Under the pieces are notes generated by a model. The model was not told where the DNA came from and made no database searches. It saw only the letters and a list, made by a program, of their open reading frames with translations. Positions 1 through 6,766 of a stretch of 24,261 nucleotides of DNA are shown here, piece after piece. Origin of the DNA: Dehalococcoidales bacterium (GTDB lineage: Bacteria; Chloroflexota; Dehalococcoidia; Dehalococcoidales; RBG-16-60-22); the NCBI GenBank assembly GCA_016926115.1, contig JAFGPF010000022.1:1-24261 (forward strand), read 5' to 3'. Position numbers and translations under genes: made by a program. Positions within the stretch are counted from its first letter, which is position 1. Every line of letters starts with the position of its first letter.

Positions 1-7
1 ACGAAAA

Positions 8-43
8 CCCCCTTAATCCCCCTTTACGAAAGGGGGATTAAGG
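8..43. repeat. Perfect 15-bp hairpin repeat, C/T-rich arm shared with 15983
   Basis: Positions 11-25 and 29-43 are perfect inverted repeats of 15 bp around a 3-nt loop (26-28, acg). The 18 bases at 8-25 recur exactly at 15983-16000, where the second arm is shorter (9-bp stem). It behaves as a dispersed hairpin repeat. It could also end transcription of a gene lying left of the window, but there is no T-tract, so I call it a repeat only. Confidence 0.75.
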
Positions 44-81
44 CGGGGAAGCCTGGCGGGATAAGCGGGGAATGACCCGGG

Positions 82-102
82 GAGGCTTGGGTGGGAATAG
101 AT
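82..102. repeat. Partial copy of the 55-bp dispersed repeat
   Basis: These 21 bases match 16060-16080 at 17 of 21 positions without gaps. At both places they lie downstream of the C/T-rich hairpin (8-43 here, 15983-16012 there), so the two loci look like diverged copies of one composite element. The stretch 49-88 also carries 6-bp inverted ends (AAGCCT at 49-54, AGGCTT at 83-88). Confidence 0.45.
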
Positions 103-153
103 TACTTGGACAATATCGTAATAAAAGATAACATGCGATTGGGGCGGCGGCTT

Positions 154-183
154 TTGACATCCCTGCGATGAGATACCTATAAT
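154..183 (+). promoter_or_regulatory. Consensus sigma-70-type promoter of the acyl-CoA dehydrogenase gene
   Basis: A perfect -35 box TTGACA (154-159) and a perfect -10 box TATAAT (178-183) are separated by 18 nt. Transcription would begin near 190, giving a leader of about 57 nt before the ATG at 247. This is the best promoter in the window. Confidence 0.8.
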
Positions 184-246
184 ACACCGACACATCAACT
201 TACCGCTAATCTCACGCTACTAAATAAAACCCATGGAAGGAGCGCA

Positions 247-1500
247 ATGGAGACAGACGTATTTTTCAGACCGGACCACCTGATGAGGGAAGAAGCCAAG
301 ATGTTCTGCAACACCCTGAGAGATTTCATTACCAAGGAAGTGCTGCCGCATGAAGGCGAGTTCGATGCTTACTGGGACTGGACGGAAAGAGAAGGCCCTA
401 ATATCGTCAGAGACCTGTTCAGGAAACTATGGTTAGACCTGGGCCTGCAAAAGACGTTCGTGCCCCCTCAATACGGCGGGATGGGCGGGTTCTCGATGAT
501 TGAGAATTCCGCTGTTATCCTGGAACTCACCAGGGGCGACCACGGTTTCGCGGAGTCGGGGTTTATCAGCGGCGGGGCGGTTGCCTTCGCCAGCATGCCT
601 GTCCCGAATGATTTTATATTGAAAAAGTTCGCCGAACTGCTCCTGGGAGACGAACCCTATTTAATCGCCAGCACGCTTACCGAGCCCCACGGCGGAGGCG
701 CCGTAGAGGACATGAGACTCAAAGGGGCACAGATAAGGACCAGAGCACGACGGGAGGGCAAGGAATGGGTCGTCAACGGTCATAAACTGTGGCCGTCCGG
801 TTATAGAGAGGCGAAGATGTTCGCGGTCGTATGCGCGATAGAAGGCAAGGAATTCCCGAATAATCTGGCGTTGATTGCCGTGCCCGTCGATACCCCCGGC
901 GTATCAACCAGCAAGCCCTACCAGAAAATGGGTACGGCCCTGGACACGAACGGGGATATCTGGTTCGATAATGCGCGTGTGCCGGCAGAAAACTGTATCC
1001 AGGAAGGCGATAACGCGGTCAAGGCGCTTACGGCCTGGTGTACCGGGGCGCGCGGGGCTGCGGCAACGTTTTCGGTCGGCATAATGAGACGAGCCTATGA
1101 AATCCTGAAACAATACGTCGATAATCGGGAGACCGCGGGTAAGCCGATGAAGGAACACGGCCCCATAGTATATGAACTCGGCCAGATTGCCTCCGACATG
1201 GTAAGCGCCGAGATGTTCCTGTGGGGTACGCTTGAGCGTCTCGACCGCGCGGATATTTACGGTCCTCCTTGGGACCCCAAGCAACTGGCGATGGCCAGCG
1301 TGTGCGCCAATGTCGTCGGCGACTGCGCCTGGAGAGCCATCAACCGCGGCCTGGAACTCATGGGGTCTTACGGGTACTCCAAAGAGGGGAAGATGGAAAA
1401 GCTGTTGAGAGACGCCAAGATAGCACAAATCGTCGTCGGGGGGCGGGTCCTGCGCGTCGTCGAAGCGGCAAGGTATTATTTCGGGACCGAGACGGTGTGA
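247..1500 (+). CDS. Acyl-CoA dehydrogenase family protein with altered active site
   Basis: This 417-aa protein has the layout of the FAD-dependent acyl-CoA dehydrogenase family, which oxidises acyl-CoA thioesters at C2-C3 and passes electrons to ETF. An N-terminal helical domain carries PPQYGGMGG (73-81). The middle beta domain has LTEPHGGG (144-151) and the stretch from KMGT to FDNARVP (about 228-246). The C-terminal helical domain ends in LLRDAKIAQ (386-394). The start at ATG 247 is fixed by GGAAGGAG at 235-242. The canonical catalytic glutamate, usually in an IYEGT motif, is replaced by Val397 (IVVGG). The alternative isovaleryl-type position in helix G is Ala268 (TGARG). The WITN motif reads WPSG (182-185). 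Family membership is secure. The reaction and substrate are not, and a non-dehydrogenase role is possible. It is a single gene with its own promoter. Confidence 0.85.
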   Translation: METDVFFRPDHLMREEAKMFCNTLRDFITKEVLPHEGEFDAYWDWTEREGPNIVRDLFRKLWLDLGLQKTFVPPQYGGMGGFSMIENSAVILELTRGDHGFAESGFISGGAVAFASMPVPNDFILKKFAELLLGDEPYLIASTLTEPHGGGAVEDMRLKGAQIRTRARREGKEWVVNGHKLWPSGYREAKMFAVVCAIEGKEFPNNLALIAVPVDTPGVSTSKPYQKMGTALDTNGDIWFDNARVPAENCIQEGDNAVKALTAWCTGARGAAATFSVGIMRRAYEILKQYVDNRETAGKPMKEHGPIVYELGQIASDMVSAEMFLWGTLERLDRADIYGPPWDPKQLAMASVCANVVGDCAWRAINRGLELMGSYGYSKEGKMEKLLRDAKIAQIVVGGRVLRVVEAARYYFGTETV

Positions 1501-1526
1501 TGGGGTGGCCGGGGTAAATCAAGGGG

Positions 1527-1569
1527 CGGATTGCTTCGTCCCGATTGAATCGGGGCCCGTAATGACAGG
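1527..1569. repeat. 43-bp dispersed repeat, copy 1
   Basis: It matches 16145-16187 at 39 of 43 positions with no gap. The core is a perfect 7-bp inverted repeat (CCCGATT / AATCGGG) around one base. Read on the other strand it resembles the widespread family that runs from CATTGCGAG to GAAGCAATC. It lies just after the acyl-CoA dehydrogenase stop, where the hairpin might help end transcription. Confidence 0.8.
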
Positions 1570-1584
1570 CGGGGCGGGGCATTG

Positions 1585-1612
1585 TTGATTATTTACTATA
1601 ATTTGGTATTAT
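1585..1612 (+). promoter_or_regulatory. Putative promoter of the ABC exporter operon
   Basis: A -35 candidate TTGATT (1585-1590) and a -10 candidate TATTAT (1607-1612) are 16 nt apart, putting the start of transcription near 1619 and leaving a leader of about 40 nt. Another TATAAT at 1597-1602 has no matching -35 box. Confidence 0.4.
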
Positions 1613-1659
1613 GAAAAAGAGGGACTTCACTGACTAATGGAATAATAAAGGATGGAGTT

Positions 1660-2601
1660 GTGAAGAACCTTTCTAATATAGACATTAGTGACGGCCCGGC
1701 ACTTTCGGCTAATGGCTTGACGAAGACGTTCGGGAAGCTGAAAGCAGTTGACGACCTGACTTTTGAGATGCCGCGTGGAGGCGTAATCGGTTTTGTCGGG
1801 CCGAATGGGGCCGGTAAAAGCACCACGATTCGCGTACTTCTCGGCCTGATTAAGCCTACGGGGGGTAATGCCGAAGTTCTCGGTCACGGCATCTGCACAC
1901 CATCGGCCTACCTGAAAAAAGTCGGCGCGCTTATAGAATCGCCCGTATTCTATCCCAGCCTCAGCGGCTCTAAAAATCTCAGAGCCCTTGCCAAGCTCGG
2001 AGGATTTCCCCCTGAACAGGTGCCGCGGGCATTGGAAATAGTCGGGTTGTCGTCCCGCGCCGGTGATAAGGTGGCTAATTACTCACTGGGGATGAAGCAG
2101 CGACTGGGCATAGCGGTAGCGTTACTCCCCAACCCGGAACTGCTCATGCTGGACGAACCCACGAATGGACTCGACCCGGCCGGTATCGTGGAAATCAGGA
2201 ACCTCCTTCGTCAGATCGGCAGATCAGGGAGGACAGTTTTCATCTCTACACATCTGCTCTCCGAGGTGGAGGCCGAAGCCGACCGTCTGGTAATGATTCA
2301 CAACGGCAGACTGGTATTCGCCGGAGAACTTGCGGATATTATGGAAAAAGCCTGTGAAGCTGTATATGCGGTGCCGGAAAACACGGCGGATATACCCCTG
2401 CTTACCAAAATCGTCAGCGAGGCCGGTCATCTGTTCCGGCAGGAGGATGATGCTATCATCATCACTGCCCCGAAGGAATGGAGCTCCGAGCTGAACCGGC
2501 TGGCTACGTCTAAAGGGGTCAACCTGCGGGAATTACGGCCCCAGTGTGAATCTCTCGAAGATATATTTCTGAAGATGACGCGCGGGGAGGCAGGAAAATA
2601 A
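1660..2601 (+). CDS. ABC-2 type exporter, ATP-binding subunit
   Basis: This 313-aa ATPase would power export across the cytoplasmic membrane with the permease encoded next to it. All nucleotide-binding motifs are visible: Walker A GPNGAGKS (47-54), signature YSLGMKQRLG (141-150), Walker B LLMLDEP (161-167), D-loop NGLDPAG and the switch histidine H198 (ISTHLLSE). The stretch from about residue 215 to the end is the C-terminal regulatory region typical of the drug/bacitracin (CcmA/DrrA/BcrA-like) class. The start is GTG at 1660, preceded by AAAGGA at 1647-1652. The stop TAA overlaps the permease ATG by one base, implying coupled translation. Substrate cannot be read from the sequence; lantibiotic-immunity, drug or lipid exporters of this class look alike. 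Confidence 0.93.
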   Translation: MKNLSNIDISDGPALSANGLTKTFGKLKAVDDLTFEMPRGGVIGFVGPNGAGKSTTIRVLLGLIKPTGGNAEVLGHGICTPSAYLKKVGALIESPVFYPSLSGSKNLRALAKLGGFPPEQVPRALEIVGLSSRAGDKVANYSLGMKQRLGIAVALLPNPELLMLDEPTNGLDPAGIVEIRNLLRQIGRSGRTVFISTHLLSEVEAEADRLVMIHNGRLVFAGELADIMEKACEAVYAVPENTADIPLLTKIVSEAGHLFRQEDDAIIITAPKEWSSELNRLATSKGVNLRELRPQCESLEDIFLKMTRGEAGK

Positions 2602-3398
2602 TGAGCCGTGTGTTTTCATCGGAATGGCTAAGGATAGCGCGACCGGTTAACTTGCTAGGTTGGATGGGGCCGGTAGTGTTATTTGCTTTCATGGGCACCA
2701 TGTTCAATTTCATGGATGCCGCGACAGACGCCGGACAGTTTCGCGGGCCTTTTGGGATAGCGCCGGGGCCGGAACAGCTGGCAGCACCGGGGGGCTGGAT
2801 TATTGGTATCTATTCCGCTTCATCGTTTATCGGTTTAATCGCGCTGGCCATATTCGCCACGAACATAGCCCGTGATTATGAAAAAGGGACCATCAGGATT
2901 CTTCTCGTCATGGAACCCAACCGTTTTCGACTATTTTTCGGTAAGTTACTTACGTTATCTTCCTTTGTCGTTCTTATCACCGCCGGGGCAGCCGTAGTAA
3001 CGATGCTGGCATCTCTGGCGATGGCGCCCGGAGAAAATATACCTGTGGATGCGTGGTTGAGCTGGCTGGGAATACGCGATTTATTAATTGGATTCGCCAA
3101 TATCTCTCTGGCGACTATTATCTGGGGATTGATTGGCGGCGTACTGGCGATAACGACACGCTCGGCGGCAATATCCATATCCGCCGGAGTGGGATTCCTG
3201 CTTATATTCGAGTTGCTGATAGGGCAATTTGTGGAGTCTGTTGGCGCAAGACTCCCGGCTACGGTACTGGGTGCACTGGCATCAGGCGGAACGTTTAATA
3301 TAGAGTACTCAACGGCGCTTATATTTTCTTTAGCCTACGGCGCAGCCAGCATTATCATTGCTTCCATAATATTCATTCGACGTGATGTGACTGATTAG
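2601..3398 (+). CDS. ABC-2 type exporter, membrane subunit
   Basis: This 265-aa integral membrane protein has about six hydrophobic helices (near residues 18-38, 66-90, 115-140, 159-184, 190-210 and 238-258). After the second helix comes the DYEKGTIR motif (92-99), the cytoplasmic stretch typical of ABC-2 permeases such as the BcrB/NatB-like group. Its ATG overlaps the stop of the ATPase gene (TAATG), so the two form one exporter operon. Loop 39-66 is rich in Gly and Pro and would face outside. No terminator is obvious downstream. The next gene is convergent, 158 nt away. The substrate is unknown. Confidence 0.88.
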   Translation: MSRVFSSEWLRIARPVNLLGWMGPVVLFAFMGTMFNFMDAATDAGQFRGPFGIAPGPEQLAAPGGWIIGIYSASSFIGLIALAIFATNIARDYEKGTIRILLVMEPNRFRLFFGKLLTLSSFVVLITAGAAVVTMLASLAMAPGENIPVDAWLSWLGIRDLLIGFANISLATIIWGLIGGVLAITTRSAAISISAGVGFLLIFELLIGQFVESVGARLPATVLGALASGGTFNIEYSTALIFSLAYGAASIIIASIIFIRRDVTD

Positions 3399-3491
3399 AG
3401 AATCGCGTTCATGGTTCTCAGCTTGCCGGTTTGTATAAGACTCGCTACCTTATATTCATGATTTATTTAAATCGCCCGGTATATACAGGCG

Positions 3492-3546
3492 GGCTAAGCC
3501 ACGGATGCCACGAGGAGTGCATGGGTGGAAAAAGTTTAAAACGAGG
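3492..3546. repeat. 55-bp dispersed repeat, copy 1
   Basis: It aligns without gaps to 16036-16090 at 41 of 55 positions, beginning GGCTAAGCC and ending ACGAGG in both. It fills part of the 158-nt convergent gap between the ABC permease and the AI-2E family gene. The rest of that gap shows nothing I can name beyond a weak 5-bp GCCCG/CGGGC stem at 3474-3494. Confidence 0.7.
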
Positions 3547-3556
3547 AGGCGGGTGG

Positions 3557-4678
3557 TTAAGGGGATTCAAGGGTTTCGGGGACGGCGGGGGGCTTTAGCT
3601 CCTCCGGCGGGTTCTGGGAGCGGTAACGCTCGCGGACGTACTTGAAGATTTCCACCAGCGTCGCCGTCAGAGGTCCTATAAGCAGTATTCCCCAGAATCC
3701 GGCGATGTAAGCGCCGAATACCAGCAGCACAATCATCACGGCGGGGTGGATGCGGAGGTAAGCGCTCTGGATTTTGGGCACCAGCAGGTTGTTCTCCACC
3801 AGTTGAATGCCCATGTAAAGGACTGCCACCCAGATAGCCTTGTCCGGAGCCATGGCAATGGCGACGACTACCGCCACCGCGCCGGCAATCCAGGGCCCCA
3901 GGGTGGGTATAAGCTCGCCGACGCCCGCCAGGAGCGCCAGCGCCAGGGGGAAGGGCACGTCCAGCAGGAGCAGACCTACGAAGGAAAAATACCCCACGAT
4001 AAGACCCAGCATCAGCTGCGCCCGGATATAACGTCCCAGCACCCTTTCGACGATGTCCACGATGTTCCTGCCGTGCCAGGACACGCTGTGGGGCAAGCCG
4101 GTAGCCAGGCTGTGCTTCAGCTTGTCCGAGTCCTTAAGTACATAGAACAGGAAAAACGGGAGCACCGCGAAGCCCAGTATCAGGTTAAACGTACCCGGAA
4201 TAGACGAAACGGCGCCCATCAGAGCGGAGCGAATCGTCCTGCCCAGGGATACGCCCCCTTCGACGATCTCTGCGGTAAGTTCCTCCTGCATTTCCACGGG
4301 CAGTCTGGAAATAATTCCCTCAATCCACTCCTGCACGCGGATGACGCTCTGGCCGATGAAGTAAGGGGCGCTTTCCACGAGCTTGACGGAGGCATCCATC
4401 ACCGCCGATACGATGACGTAGACGAACCCCCCGATGATGGCAAGCAGCAGGATAAACGCAACGATGACGGAAAAGACGCGCCTGAACCCGGGCCATTTAT
4501 TACGGGGAGGTATATGCCTTTCCATCCAGCCTACCAGGGGCATCATGAGGTAGGCGAGGACCAGGCCGATGGCAAAGGGCAGCACGAAGGTTCTCAGGAG
4601 GTAGAGAACCCAGATAAATAGGATAATACCCAGTGCCAGAGCCACCAGGCGCCAGTGCTTAACAAATACGTTCGTCAA
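3557..4678 (-). CDS. AI-2E family (PerM-like) membrane transporter
   Basis: This 373-aa protein belongs to the AI-2E/PerM permease superfamily, whose members move small solutes or ions (autoinducer-2 export, Na+/H+ exchange) across the inner membrane. Two N-terminal helices (about 10-48) and a third (68-92) are followed by an amphipathic stretch (95-150). A further membrane block (160-345) carries the family motifs GELIPTLGPWI (254-264), LVENNLLVPKI (293-303) and HPAVMIVLL (311-319). The tail after 350 is charged and proline-rich. The start is TTG at 4678; no convincing Shine-Dalgarno precedes it, so the start is less certain than the family. It is the last gene of a three-gene operon with the YtxH protein (57-nt gap). 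The substrate is unknown. Confidence 0.88.
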   Translation of the reverse strand: MTNVFVKHWRLVALALGIILFIWVLYLLRTFVLPFAIGLVLAYLMMPLVGWMERHIPPRNKWPGFRRVFSVIVAFILLLAIIGGFVYVIVSAVMDASVKLVESAPYFIGQSVIRVQEWIEGIISRLPVEMQEELTAEIVEGGVSLGRTIRSALMGAVSSIPGTFNLILGFAVLPFFLFYVLKDSDKLKHSLATGLPHSVSWHGRNIVDIVERVLGRYIRAQLMLGLIVGYFSFVGLLLLDVPFPLALALLAGVGELIPTLGPWIAGAVAVVVAIAMAPDKAIWVAVLYMGIQLVENNLLVPKIQSAYLRIHPAVMIVLLVFGAYIAGFWGILLIGPLTATLVEIFKYVRERYRSQNPPEELKPPAVPETLESP

Positions 4679-4735
4679 TATATAAGGTACTCAACCAGTT
4701 AACTCGAATTGCCAGGAAAGCCCGTTGAACCGACT

Positions 4736-4972
4736 CTATTCCTCTTTTTGCCCGAACTTATCCTTTACCTTCTTCCCGGCTTCCAGCGCCGCTTCTTTGG
4801 CTTTCTCGGTTACCTCGCCGGCTTTTTCCTTAAATTCGCCGGCTTTTTCCTTCAGCATAGCGCGGGTCTCCTTGCCCGGTTTAGGAGCGTAGAGAAAGCC
4901 AATGGCCACCCCGGCGATTGCTCCGATGAGAAAACCTACTGCAAAACTGGTTCCAGAATCTTTCTCACTCAT
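4736..4972 (-). CDS. YtxH-domain small membrane protein
   Basis: This 78-aa protein has one glycine-rich transmembrane helix (about 9-28) followed by YAPKPGKETR (28-37), the family signature. The rest is a Lys/Glu/Ala-rich amphipathic helix (about 38-78) with repeated KEKAGE-type units. YtxH proteins are general-stress-associated, membrane-anchored helices of unclear biochemical function. The start ATG 4972 follows GGAGG with 9 nt spacing. That Shine-Dalgarno lies inside the preceding gene, whose TGA ends one base before the ATG, so the two are probably translationally coupled. Confidence 0.88.
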   Translation of the reverse strand: MSEKDSGTSFAVGFLIGAIAGVAIGFLYAPKPGKETRAMLKEKAGEFKEKAGEVTEKAKEAALEAGKKVKDKFGQKEE

Positions 4973-4973
4973 T

Positions 4974-5252
4974 TCAATCTTCCTCCTTGTTTCTCCCGAA
5001 TTTACCGAACATACTCACCGCCCCCCGGATGCCCTGGATAAAGGCAGCCAGCTGCGAAAGCGGTTTCACCACCTCTTCCTCAACGCAGTTAGATATATTC
5101 TCCACAGTCCGGGTAGTCGATTTTACGGACTTAAGTATCGGCTGTATTTTCGCAAATATAATACAAGCCAGTACCGCCAGTATGATAACGGCTATCGCCG
5201 CTCCCAGACCGAAAATACATATAACCAGGTCGCGGAACCATTCAATATCCAT
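4974..5252 (-). CDS. Small membrane-anchored protein, DUF948-like
   Basis: This 92-aa protein has one strong N-terminal transmembrane helix (about 8-33). A predicted helical cytoplasmic part (34-70) is rich in Val, Ser, Thr and Glu, and the tail is Gly- and Lys-rich. The shape resembles DUF948 proteins, which often lie next to YtxH genes as here, but I cannot confirm the family by eye. A GGGGGTG Shine-Dalgarno precedes ATG 5252. It is the first gene of the operon that continues to YtxH and the AI-2E family permease. Function is unknown; a membrane scaffold or stress role is only an inference from neighbours. Confidence 0.75.
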   Translation of the reverse strand: MDIEWFRDLVICIFGLGAAIAVIILAVLACIIFAKIQPILKSVKSTTRTVENISNCVEEEVVKPLSQLAAFIQGIRGAVSMFGKFGRNKEED

Positions 5253-5291
5253 GATTATTCACCCCCATTCCTGTTAAAATGCCATAAGTCC

Positions 5292-5320
5292 ATTGTAAAC
5301 CCCGTAGCCGACTCTGTAAA
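5292..5320 (-). promoter_or_regulatory. Putative promoter of the small-membrane-protein operon
   Basis: On the minus strand a -35 box TTTACA (5315-5320) and a -10 box TACAAT (5292-5297) lie 17 nt apart; each matches the consensus at 5 of 6 bases. Transcription would start near 5285, about 33 nt before the ATG at 5252. Confidence 0.55.
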
Positions 5321-5338
5321 GAGAGGAAAGGCTGAAAA

Positions 5339-5974
5339 CTAGAAATCCGTCTTACGAATACCCTTGATAAATTTGAGAAATGAAGTATCGTTATGGCAGG
5401 TAAGCACTACCCTGCCTTTGCCGAAGGTAAAACGGGTAATGCCGCAGGTGTCCTGCTTTACGTTCCAGAAATGTGAGTTATTCAGCCCCAGCAGATTGCA
5501 GATAATTACCTTGTTGACCACGCGATGAGACACGAAGACAATCCTGCCCTCGCCACACCTCATCATCGCGTCCTCCACGAATGGCACCGCCCGGTTATTG
5601 ACATCCGCCAGGCATTCGCCGCCCGGGATTCTCACCTGTTCCGGGGTATCCAGCCAGTCCCGGTAAATCTCACGGTACTGCTCCGTTATCTCCTTTAAAG
5701 GTTTTCCCTGCCATTCCCCGTAATCGATGTCGATAAGATTCCGCACGATATTAACCTCGAGATTGTGGTGACGGGCGATAGCTTGGGCTGTTTTCACAGC
5801 CCTTTTCAGGGGACTGGAGTAGACGAAATCAATTTTTTCGCCAGAGAGGTATTCGGCAAGCGCTTCCGCCTGCCGCAGTCCCGTTTCGTTCAACTCCACG
5901 TCCACCAGGCCCCGGAATATTTCACCGGCGTTAAGAGTGGTCTCACCGTGGCGCACCAGTAATATTTCTACCAT
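5339..5974 (-). CDS. Histidine phosphatase family protein (phosphoglycerate mutase-like)
   Basis: This 211-aa cytoplasmic enzyme belongs to the branch-1 histidine phosphatases. The phospho-accepting histidine is H9 in the RHGET motif (8-12). The second phosphate-binding residues are R58 (SSPLKRA) and H150 (VSHR). The loop IDIDYGEWQG (81-90) matches the usual acid-bearing loop, with Asp82 where many relatives have Glu. Members dephosphorylate alpha-ribazole phosphate, phosphoglycerate, nucleotides or sugars, and sequence alone does not tell which. No cobalamin gene is nearby, so a CobC assignment is unsupported. The ATG overlaps the TAA of the upstream AbrB-like gene (TAATG), implying coupled expression and a possible shared role. 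Confidence 0.85.
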   Translation of the reverse strand: MVEILLVRHGETTLNAGEIFRGLVDVELNETGLRQAEALAEYLSGEKIDFVYSSPLKRAVKTAQAIARHHNLEVNIVRNLIDIDYGEWQGKPLKEITEQYREIYRDWLDTPEQVRIPGGECLADVNNRAVPFVEDAMMRCGEGRIVFVSHRVVNKVIICNLLGLNNSHFWNVKQDTCGITRFTFGKGRVVLTCHNDTSFLKFIKGIRKTDF

Positions 5975-6444
5975 TAGTCTTCAAACACCTCCAGTTCCGG
6001 GTGCCTCATCGATTCATCGTGGATGGGACCCCGGGCGATAAAGGCAATTGATATATAGCTACCCCTCCCCACCGCCAGCAGGTCGCCCGGCTTAAGGCCG
6101 TAATCGGCAAGCGTCTGTATCGGCAACGTAATACGGCCGCCGTCCCTGATTACCGTCCAGCAGAACAGCCTGCCGCCTTGTTCAATAATCTCCGTCTCGG
6201 GTATCTTATAGTCCGCCAGTGCAGGTAACTGTTTTAAGATTGTATTCAGTTCCGATTTCTCCAGAATTTTCTTTTGAGTCAGTCCGAAACCACCCGACTT
6301 CCGGCTGCCGCTCATGAGGATTACGTAATCGCCGTCTTTATACCGGTACTCCCGCATCGCCTCCGGCGGTATCACAATTTTACCGTTCGAGCCTATGCGG
6401 GACATACCATAAACGTACTTGCCACCCCTGACCAGCTGCGGCAT
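5974..6444 (-). CDS. Tandem AbrB/SpoVT-like swapped-hairpin protein
   Basis: This 156-aa protein shows two copies of the swapped-hairpin pattern of AbrB/MazE/SpoVT proteins. Copy one covers about residues 14-45 (SRIGSNGKIVIPPEAMREY, then KDGDYVILM). Copy two covers about 97-128 (TVIRDGGRITLPIQTLADY, then KPGDLLAVG). A linker rich in Lys and Leu (55-90) separates them. The fold usually binds DNA as a dimer, so one chain with two copies could form the whole unit. An in-frame start exists at 6486, but it would overlap the preceding gene. ATG 6444 is better: GAGAAG lies just upstream and the preceding stop is 5 nt away. A regulator, perhaps of its own operon, is the simplest guess; an antitoxin is less likely because no toxin gene is adjacent. 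Confidence 0.75.
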   Translation of the reverse strand: MPQLVRGGKYVYGMSRIGSNGKIVIPPEAMREYRYKDGDYVILMSGSRKSGGFGLTQKKILEKSELNTILKQLPALADYKIPETEIIEQGGRLFCWTVIRDGGRITLPIQTLADYGLKPGDLLAVGRGSYISIAFIARGPIHDESMRHPELEVFED

Positions 6445-6449
6445 AATAT

Positions 6450-6704
6450 TTACTTCTCTTCTACCTTCTCGACCTCGATAGTGCATTCAGTCACCAGCGC
6501 CGCGAACGCGCCGATTGCCGCCAGCAATGGCGCCGCCAGTATACCCGCCACCGCCACCGGCGCCCCGACGGTCAGAGGTATATCGAAAATCGCCCTGCCT
6601 TCGTGTATCAGGCGTACCCGCCGGACATTGCCTTCGCGTATGATTTGTTTTACCTTCTCTAAAACCTGGTTGCCGGAAACGGTAAATTTTTCACTCTCTG
6701 TCAT
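6450..6704 (-). CDS. DUF4342 domain protein
   Basis: This 84-aa protein matches the DUF4342 pattern. An N-terminal helix of the type SGNQVLEKVKQIIREGNVRR (10-29) is followed by a basic strand pair with DIPLTVGAP (41-49). A hydrophobic Ala/Gly-rich helix (50-71) leads to the closing signature VTECTIEVEK (71-80). The hydrophobic helix could sit in the membrane. The family has no established biochemical role. GTG 6710 is possible, but GGGAGG at 6710-6715 sits 5 nt before ATG 6704, so ATG 6704 is preferred. It heads the operon with the AbrB-like and histidine phosphatase genes. Confidence 0.82.
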   Translation of the reverse strand: MTESEKFTVSGNQVLEKVKQIIREGNVRRVRLIHEGRAIFDIPLTVGAPVAVAGILAAPLLAAIGAFAALVTECTIEVEKVEEK

Positions 6705-6725
6705 GTTCACCTCCCTGATAAAAGA

Positions 6726-6755
6726 ATATTAGATAAGCGCTACACTAAGTGTCAA
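6726..6755 (-). promoter_or_regulatory. Putative promoter of the DUF4342 operon
   Basis: On the minus strand a perfect -35 TTGACA (6750-6755) is followed after 18 nt by TAATAT (6726-6731), a 4 of 6 match to the -10 box. An 11-base inverted repeat (ACACT-A-AGTGT, 6742-6752) touches the -35 box and could be an operator. Confidence 0.45.
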
Positions 6756-6766
6756 GTTACCCACTA

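Noticed and set aside
3399..3491. Terminator hairpins after the ABC permease gene
   Set aside because: A GAGAA/TTCTC pair and a 5-bp GCCCG stem exist, but both are weak and without a T-tract on either strand.
3746..4621. 291-codon plus-strand frame inside the AI-2E family gene
   Set aside because: The translation is rich in His, Gln, Gly and Asp, typical of an antisense shadow of a membrane protein gene. The minus-strand frame has clear family motifs.
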